Source: Afipia birgiae 34632 (GTDB lineage Bacteria; Pseudomonadota; Alphaproteobacteria; Rhizobiales; Xanthobacteraceae). Taken from it: a stretch of 64,000 bases of DNA. Position 1 is the stretch's first letter. Each line of letters starts with the position of its first letter. This document shows, one piece after another, positions 59,060-64,000 of this stretch. The stretch covers positions 161,997 to 225,996 of the forward strand of contig NZ_HG326654.1 in assembly GCF_000308295.2 (NCBI RefSeq), given 5' to 3'. A model generated the notes under the pieces. That model was not told where the DNA came from. It saw only the letters and a program-made list of their open reading frames with translations, and ran no database searches. The position numbers were made by a program, and so were the translations under genes.

Positions 59060-59326
59060 TTACTTTGCTGTCGATTTCGCTTTTGCGGTTTTCGGAGCAG
59101 GCTCCGTTCGCACCGTGGCCCACGGGTCGCTGCTGGCCTTGGCATCGGGGATCTTCGACCGCGCGGCCTTCGCTGCGTCCTCGTTGGCCTTGGCGCGGGC
59201 CTTGTCCTCTTCAGAGAGTTCCTTGCCTTCGCCCAGCTTGAACCCCGGCATCATCTGGGCGAACGCCGGTACGGAGACGGGAACCATCGTCAAGCCGATC
59301 AGCATCGCTACCCGAAACACCCGCAT
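59060..59326 (-). CDS. Small secreted protein, Lys/Ala-rich
   Basis: An 88-residue protein with a signal peptide (MRVFRVAMLIGLTMVPVSVPAFA) and a charged mature part (GEGKELSEEDKARAKANEDA) ending in an Ala/Lys/Pro-rich tail. GGGGAGA is six bases before the ATG at 59326, so the longer open frame is not used. It seems to be a lineage-specific periplasmic protein; no domain is recognised. Confidence 0.7.
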   Translation of the reverse strand: MRVFRVAMLIGLTMVPVSVPAFAQMMPGFKLGEGKELSEEDKARAKANEDAAKAARSKIPDAKASSDPWATVRTEPAPKTAKAKSTAK

Positions 59327-59652
59327 CGAAACTCTCCCCGGATCAGTCATCTTCTGTTGGTCATTTGTAAGATTGGACATCGTCGTCCGGACGCGCGTGA
59401 CGCCGACAATGACAGTGTACCCCACCGCAAAACGATGGCCAAGGCGGGGTCAAGACGGGACCAAGGCGGGGCAAAATCCTGCAAAAAGACCCGAAACAGC
59501 CGCCCCGCAGCGATTCCAGCCAGCCGAGCACCGACCCGGGTCAATGTCGTAAATCAATCCTGAACATGAACGCGGCCAGCACCAGGTATCGTTTTATGGA
59601 CTGGCAACCCGCCGCCGCCATATTTCCGGCCATGACTCACAAGGTCGCGGCC
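59327..59652. other. Intergenic region with a short 11-bp triple repeat
   Basis: A 326-base divergent gap between a secreted-protein gene and a PilZ gene. At 59439-59471 it holds three near-identical 11-bp units (CCAAGGCGGGG, TCAAGACGGGA, CCAAGGCGGGG). Open frames through it lack ribosome sites. Nothing else is recognised. Confidence 0.4.
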
Positions 59653-59907
59653 ATGACAGACACACCATTGGTGGAGAGGCGGTCGGAAACGCGCCGCCGC
59701 GTTTTCAAGGGCGGCGTCATTACGTTCAATGGCGCAGGCATCGACTGCACCGTGCGCAACATGTCGAAGCGCGGCGCGGCGCTGGATGTCGCCAATGCCG
59801 CGATGATCCCGCCGCGATTCAGCCTTGCCATCAAGGCGGATGATTTTATCGCCCGCTGCCGCATGGTCTGGAACAACGGCCAACGCGTGGGCATCACGTT
59901 CGACTGA
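59653..59907 (+). CDS. Stand-alone PilZ-domain protein (1)
   Basis: An 84-residue single PilZ domain. The c-di-GMP-binding pattern is present: RRSETRRRVFKGG (RxxxR) and VRNMSKRGAAL ((D/N)xSxxG), with the C-terminal GQRVGITFD. The start is uncertain (ATG 59653 or 59632) since neither has a clear site. It is head-to-head/convergent with two further PilZ genes. A c-di-GMP-dependent role in motility or polysaccharide control is inferred from the family. Confidence 0.78.
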   Translation: MTDTPLVERRSETRRRVFKGGVITFNGAGIDCTVRNMSKRGAALDVANAAMIPPRFSLAIKADDFIARCRMVWNNGQRVGITFD

Positions 59908-59938
59908 ACGGCGCCCCTGCACTCATCGTCACAATGCC

Positions 59939-60187
59939 CTAGAACGAAACTCCGAGGCGTGGGCCCTTCACCCACACCACGCGGCATTTCTTTTTCGATC
60001 CGGCGTAGAGCAGTTCGAACCTGTCGGGCAGCGGCATGCGCGGAACAACCTCGAGACACGCCCCGCCCGCGGAATAATCCACGACGTTGCAGCCGATCAC
60101 CGGGGATTTCGGATCGACGATGATCTTGGCCGTTCGGGAGAGATTTCCTGAAGGCCGGACGCGACTAAAGCGGCGATCTTGATGCAT
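59939..60187 (-). CDS. Stand-alone PilZ-domain protein (2)
   Basis: An 82-residue PilZ domain. It has RRFSRVRPSG (RxxxR-like) and VDYSAGGACLEV (DxSxxG), then a C-terminal CRVVWVKGPRLGVSF similar to the other two copies. ATG 60187 is used; the frame is open further upstream. It is 31 bases from PilZ gene 1 (convergent) and 44 bases downstream of PilZ gene 3 on the same strand. Confidence 0.75.
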   Translation of the reverse strand: MHQDRRFSRVRPSGNLSRTAKIIVDPKSPVIGCNVVDYSAGGACLEVVPRMPLPDRFELLYAGSKKKCRVVWVKGPRLGVSF

Positions 60188-60231
60188 GAGGCACACACTT
60201 CGGACTCTAGCAAGGCACTCAAGGTTCGACG

Positions 60232-60555
60232 TCAGGCTACCACCGGCATCTTTCTCGCAGACGGGTATGCCGACTTCTTCTTGACGTCGGGCTTGAGAAA
60301 AATCACGCCGACCTGATCGCCGTTCACCCGCACCATCTTGCATCGCCGGTAAGCGAGACCGGTCGAGGACAGCAACAGGAAAAATTCCTTCAGATCGAGA
60401 TCGCCGACAGAGCCTTCAACTTTCAGCAAGGCGCCGCCTTCGGACACATCCAGCATCCGGCACGACCGGCGCCAGGTGCCGTCGATCCCCATGATCTGCA
60501 CATCAATGCCGCGTTCGAAATCGACCCGCTGGCTCTTACGAAGTTCCTTGCCCAT
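60232..60555 (-). CDS. Stand-alone PilZ-domain protein (3)
   Basis: A 107-residue PilZ protein with RKSQRVDFERG (RxxxR), MLDVSEGGALLKV (DxSxxG), the strand pattern YRRCKMVRVNGDQVGVIF and a basic tail (KKKSAYPSARK). AGGAGG is five bases before the ATG. It lies upstream of PilZ gene 2 and is probably co-transcribed with it. Confidence 0.82.
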   Translation of the reverse strand: MGKELRKSQRVDFERGIDVQIMGIDGTWRRSCRMLDVSEGGALLKVEGSVGDLDLKEFFLLLSSTGLAYRRCKMVRVNGDQVGVIFLKPDVKKKSAYPSARKMPVVA

Positions 60556-60936
60556 TGCGACCTCCTGGGGAGATTGCTGCCTGGTAAAATCGTCTTCCGA
60601 AAAACTCGGTTTACAAAAAACTGACTTGTTAAATTTGCCCCGCCGCTCGAAATCTCACGCAGGCGGTGTCATGGTAATTATACGTTGCGCGCAATTGCTT
60701 AAATCTTTCTGCACGCCGCGATTTCCAACCGGATAATACCGGCAACCGCCGCTCAAGCCTTCGTCAGCGCGATGGCTTCGTTAACAAGCGATGAAAAAAG
60801 CCCGCTGCATTTAACCCTAATCCCACATCCGATTTTGATGTTTGGTCCGTAGCTTCCACAGAGGGACGCACAACAACAACCGCGCGAAGCTGTCGAGCCT
60901 CGCGCCGAAAAAATTGCGTGGAATGGGGACTGGTCC
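60556..60936. other. A/T-richer intergenic region before the GNAT/JmjC operon
   Basis: A 381-base divergent gap that includes A/T-rich stretches (for example TAAATTTGCCCC at 60630 and GTCATGGTAATTATACGTTG at 60667). These are promoter candidates for the PilZ pair and for the operon. No gene or repeat is supported. Confidence 0.4.
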
Positions 60937-62163
60937 GTGGTCGAGATTGCCAATGCAGCACAAGCCGCCGCGCGCCGCGAGGTGAGTTTTGCCCGCGAGC
61001 GAGCCAGTGGCCATTCCTTGGTCGAAACGTCCGGTCCGCTCGTACCGCTCGAGGCCGTTGCCGCTGAACGCTGGCGGCGTCTGAGCGACAACACCGTTGA
61101 ACCCAACGGCTATTTCCTGCCCGAATGGGAGTTGGCCGTGAATGCGTCCGCGCAGGGGCGCACCAATGTCAGCGCCCTCGCAGCCACAACAGTGAACAAT
61201 GACAGTCCGCGCCTGATCGGCCTGCTGCCGGTGATTTCCGCCTGGCGCGCATATGGCCTTCCCCTGCCCGCGCTGGTCAGCGCCGATCCGTACGGCACTC
61301 TCGCCACGCCGTTGCTTGATCGCGAACGGGCCGACGAGGCCGCCGCCGAACTGATGCAACAGGCGCGCAATGCCGGCGCGCGTGCGCTGATCCTGCGCGA
61401 TATTCCGCTGGAAGGCGCGGCGATGACGGCATTGACCCGCGCACTGGCATGCCGCGGATTGCAGCCGCGCATCCTGCAAAGCCATGCGCGCGCCAGCCTC
61501 GACGCAACACGCAGCGCAGACGAGCTACTCCGTGACGCCCTCGGCCCGAAGAAGCTGAAAGAGCTTCGCCGCCAGCGCAACCGGCTCGCCGAGCATGGCG
61601 AAGTGATCTTCACGATCGCAACCGCGCCCAGCGAAATCAAACGCGACCTCGGAATTTTCCTCACCCTCGAAGCCAGCGGCTGGAAAGCCCGGCGCGGCAC
61701 CGCACTGGCTCAGCACGACGGCGACGCGGCCTTCATCCGCCGCGCGGTGTTTGACGCCGCGGCGCGCGGCAACTGCGAGATCGTCACGCTGCATGCGGGA
61801 GAAACGCCGGTGGCCTCCGGCATCGTGCTCCGGCATCTCGACCGCGCCTTCTATTTCAAGCTCGGCGTCGACGAAAACTTCGCCAAATGCTCACCCGGGG
61901 TGCAGCTGACGCTGGAACTCACGCGCCACATGTGCGCCGACCCGGCCATCACGATGGTCGATTCCACCGCGATCCCCGGCCATCCCATGATCGATCCGAT
62001 CTGGCGCGGACGCCTTGTCATCGGCGACGTGCTGATTCCGCTCAATCGCCGCGACCCCTTCGTGCCGGCCATCCGGCTCGGCCTCGCCTTGCGCAAGCTC
62101 GCCCGCGAGCCGGCGCGCCGTCTTGTTCACACCATCAGGAAAATCCGGGAGACACGCTCATGA
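60937..62163 (+). CDS. FemAB/CelD-like GNAT-family acyltransferase
   Basis: A 408-residue protein with the layout of BioF2/CelD-like GNATs used in exopolysaccharide or lipid modification: a first half with SDNTVEPNGYFLPEWELAV (a conserved CelD segment), a Lys/Arg-rich middle helix (GPKKLKELRRQRNRLAEHGE), and a second half with TLEASGWKARRGTAL and a glycine-rich end. Start is GTG with GGGGA seven bases upstream. It overlaps the next gene by four bases (ATGA). Which acceptor it modifies is unknown. Confidence 0.8.
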   Translation: MVEIANAAQAAARREVSFARERASGHSLVETSGPLVPLEAVAAERWRRLSDNTVEPNGYFLPEWELAVNASAQGRTNVSALAATTVNNDSPRLIGLLPVISAWRAYGLPLPALVSADPYGTLATPLLDRERADEAAAELMQQARNAGARALILRDIPLEGAAMTALTRALACRGLQPRILQSHARASLDATRSADELLRDALGPKKLKELRRQRNRLAEHGEVIFTIATAPSEIKRDLGIFLTLEASGWKARRGTALAQHDGDAAFIRRAVFDAAARGNCEIVTLHAGETPVASGIVLRHLDRAFYFKLGVDENFAKCSPGVQLTLELTRHMCADPAITMVDSTAIPGHPMIDPIWRGRLVIGDVLIPLNRRDPFVPAIRLGLALRKLAREPARRLVHTIRKIRETRS

Positions 62164-63104
62164 ACGTTGCCTCAAGCATTTCGCCGGTCATCACCGCTGA
62201 CAATGAATCGCTGAAGCGCGATTTTCCGCTGAAGCCGTTCGCGATCCGCCACAAGCTTTCGGGTCATCCGCTGCTGACGCTGTCGCGCATCGCGCAGCTT
62301 GCTGCGGACATGCCACGCGACCTGATCGAATACAATTCCGGCGACGCCTCCGTCAGCCAGGACCCGGACAAGGTGAAGAGCGTCGATCTCGATCCGGTCG
62401 AGGTCGTCAACCGCATTCAGACCGCGGGCGCATGGATGGTGCTCAAGCGCGTGGAGAAAACGCCGGAGTATCGCCAGTTGCTCGAAGACGCGTTGACGTC
62501 GGTTGCCCGCGCGCGAGGCTTCAAGAGCATCGAGGATGCCGGTTTCTCGCAAATCGAGGGTTTCCTGTTCGTGTCGTCGCCGAATTCGACGACGCCGTTC
62601 CACATGGACGCCGAAGACAATTTCTTCGTGCAGATCTACGGCGAGAAGATTTTCGCGGTCTATGACAACCGCGACGGCGAGATCGCAGACGACGCGCAGG
62701 TCGAGCATTCCACCGTCAAGCACCGCAACGTGCCTTTCGACGAAAGCTTCCGGCCGCGCGGCATCGAGTTCGAACTCGATGCCGGCGACGGCTGCTACAT
62801 TCCCTATCAGTGGCCGCACTGGGTGAAGACCGCGGGATCGCACTCGATCTCGATGGCGATCACCTGGAAGACTGAAGAAGTCCGCCGACTGAACGACCTG
62901 CATCGCTTCAACTCGATGCTGCGCGGCCTCGGCCTGCCGCAGGCCGCCCCCGGCAAGAAGCCGTCCCTCGATGCTGCGAAACTCGCGGTCTATCGCACCG
63001 CCGCTGCAATCGTCGAACCGCTGCGCGGCTCGGAAACCATGCGCCGGGTCATCCGCCGCATCGCGCTCGGCAAGAACGCGAACTACTACTTGAAGAAGGC
63101 GTGA
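62160..63104 (+). CDS. JmjC-like (cupin_8) Fe(II)/2-oxoglutarate oxygenase-like protein
   Basis: A 314-residue protein with a JmjC/cupin fold. The iron-binding pattern H-x-D is H148-M-D150 in NSTTPFHMDAEDNFF and the distal histidine is H230 in YIPYQWPHWVKTAG, with Lys/Arg and Thr positions for 2-oxoglutarate (GEKIFAVYDN). Such proteins hydroxylate peptides or small molecules. It is translationally coupled to the GNAT gene before it, so they likely act on one product. Substrate unknown. Confidence 0.84.
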   Translation: MNVASSISPVITADNESLKRDFPLKPFAIRHKLSGHPLLTLSRIAQLAADMPRDLIEYNSGDASVSQDPDKVKSVDLDPVEVVNRIQTAGAWMVLKRVEKTPEYRQLLEDALTSVARARGFKSIEDAGFSQIEGFLFVSSPNSTTPFHMDAEDNFFVQIYGEKIFAVYDNRDGEIADDAQVEHSTVKHRNVPFDESFRPRGIEFELDAGDGCYIPYQWPHWVKTAGSHSISMAITWKTEEVRRLNDLHRFNSMLRGLGLPQAAPGKKPSLDAAKLAVYRTAAAIVEPLRGSETMRRVIRRIALGKNANYYLKKA

Positions 63105-63113
63105 GCTAATCGC

Positions 63114-63911
63114 TCACGCCCCTCCCTCACCCCTTAGCGAACTCGGCGGCTGGCCCATCGCCTTGCGGAACGCCGCCGAGAACGCGCTCGCGCTGCGATA
63201 GCCGCTGCGCTCCGCCACCCGCGAAATCGGCTCGCCCGCGACAATGGCTTCCAGCGCGTTGTGGAAGCGCACGCGTTGCCGCCACGCCGCGAAGCTCAAG
63301 CCCAGCTCGGCCTCGAACAGCCGCGCCAGCGTCCGCGACGATGCACCCGCCATACCGACCCAGCTATCCAGCGTCAGGCGGCTTGCCGGATCGGCCAGCA
63401 GCGCGTTGCAAACGCGCAGCAGGCGCGGATCACGCGGCATCGGGATCACCAGCGACAAGCGCCGCGCCCTCGCGATCTCGCTCAGGATCAGCAGCGCCAC
63501 TGCGCCGCCGCGGCCCTGCTCATCGTAGATCACCGGCTCCTCGATCAGCGCCAGCACCAGTTCGCGCAACAAGCCTGAGACCTCCAGCACGGTCGGCGCG
63601 ACCGGCAGGTCGTCGCTCGCGCGGCGCGCAATATAAAGCGTGCGCATTTCCACCTGACCGCGAATGCCGATCGAATGTTCCGTCAGCGCGGGCAGATACA
63701 CCGCGCGATCCGGCGGCACGATCCAGGCTTCGGTCGCAGTGCGGATGCGCATGATGCCGCTCACCGCGTAGACAAGCTGGTCGCGGGCGTGATGGTGAGG
63801 TGCGATCTCAAACCCGTCGACAAAGCTTTTCGACATCGCTGCGAGCGGCCGCGGCACGGACTGATAGTCGTTGGCGTCGGTGCTGCGGGTATGACGCATT
63901 GATCTGGACAT
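63114..63911 (-). CDS. AraC-family transcriptional regulator
   Basis: A 265-residue regulator with an N-terminal cupin sensor (HHHARDQLVYAVSGIMRIRT) and a C-terminal double helix-turn-helix (SSRTLARLFEAELGLSFAAW ... SRVAERSGYRSASAFSAAFR). It converges on the JmjC gene, 9 bases between stops. An in-frame ATG four codons in could be the true start. Its targets are not evident; the neighbouring operon is a candidate. Confidence 0.9.
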   Translation of the reverse strand: MSRSMRHTRSTDANDYQSVPRPLAAMSKSFVDGFEIAPHHHARDQLVYAVSGIMRIRTATEAWIVPPDRAVYLPALTEHSIGIRGQVEMRTLYIARRASDDLPVAPTVLEVSGLLRELVLALIEEPVIYDEQGRGGAVALLILSEIARARRLSLVIPMPRDPRLLRVCNALLADPASRLTLDSWVGMAGASSRTLARLFEAELGLSFAAWRQRVRFHNALEAIVAGEPISRVAERSGYRSASAFSAAFRKAMGQPPSSLRGEGGA

Positions 63912-63919
63912 CTGCGTCT

Positions 63920-63976
63920 TTCACCTCTCCCCGTTCACGGGGAGAGGTCGCGAGCGACAGCGAGCGGGTGAGAGGC
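63920..63976. repeat. Interspersed inverted-repeat element (CACCTCTCCCCGTTCACGGGGAGAGGTCGC type)
   Basis: The 5' half contains ACCTCTCCCCGTTCACGGGG and its complement (CTCTCCCC-GTTCAC-GGGGAGAG), followed by GAGCGACAGCGAGCGGGTGAGAGG. Fifth repeat family of the window, again widespread in Bradyrhizobium-like genomes. The last bases of the window beyond it show nothing. Confidence 0.72.
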
Positions 63977-64000
63977 ATTTTGCCGGTTCACGTGATTGCC

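Overview
The window looks like the chromosome of a member of the Nitrobacteraceae/Bradyrhizobiaceae (Rhizobiales, Alphaproteobacteria; Bradyrhizobium, Afipia, Rhodopseudomonas or a relative). The basis is high GC with strong third-position GC, the sequence style of RpsD, PurC, AlaS, Icd and RecA, an F1-ATPase zeta-inhibitor gene (DUF1476), GTTC-N7-GTTC LexA-type sites, and several short inverted-repeat families common in such genomes. It is mostly ordinary core chromosome with a few accessory insertions. I saw no tRNA, rRNA or CRISPR array.

Layout. (i) 0.1-6 kb: a Q/N/P/G-rich micro-protein, then a complete branched-chain amino-acid/amide ABC transporter (livH-livM-livG-livF, a small membrane protein, and a livK-type binding protein), translationally coupled by overlaps. 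(ii) 6-13 kb: ccdA-like thiol transporter, P1-family peptidase, EF-hand protein, rpe, purB, MOSC protein, murI, a secreted cupin. (iii) 13-19.6 kb: rpsD, three paralogous exported class-C-type serine hydrolases with a threonine aldolase between them, and grxD. (iv) 19.8-28.6 kb, accessory: egtB-egtD (ergothioneine), a LtrA membrane protein, bolA, DUF427, a small secreted protein, an orphan LivK-type binding protein with a gamma-glutamyltransferase and a divergent LysR regulator. (v) 28.6-36 kb: purC-purS-purQ and purL on the minus strand, with a thioesterase on the opposite strand inside the cluster, the ATPase zeta inhibitor, a secreted HbpS/GlcG-type protein, and a TrmJ-like methyltransferase fused to a DUF559 nuclease-like domain. 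(vi) 36-41 kb: EmrA/EmrB-type efflux pair, a six-copy 21-bp palindromic repeat array, icd, a 4HBT thioesterase. (vii) 41-49.3 kb: a two-barrel outer-membrane protein, a CPA2 K+/H+ antiporter with a divergent universal stress protein, a membrane-anchored GDPD, alaS. (viii) 49.7-54.5 kb: tandem glycine riboswitch and gcvT-gcvH-gcvP. (ix) 54.8-58 kb: recA with an SOS box, directly abutted by an IS1595/ISXO2-type element that carries two passenger genes. (x) 58-64 kb: two paralogous small proteins, a small secreted protein, three stand-alone PilZ proteins, a FemAB/CelD-like GNAT plus JmjC-like cupin operon, and an AraC regulator.

Themes. Amino-acid uptake (Liv) and glycine metabolism (threonine aldolase makes glycine; the riboswitch-controlled cleavage system consumes it) occur together. 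Purine synthesis is spread over purB and purCSQL. Thiol/redox functions (ccdA, grxD, bolA, egtBD, GGT) cluster between 6 and 27 kb. The least ordinary items are the passenger-carrying IS1595-type element next to the recA operator, the helically phased TTGAWTCAA array upstream of icd, the TrmJ-DUF559 fusion, and the PilZ and small-protein paralogues near the right end.
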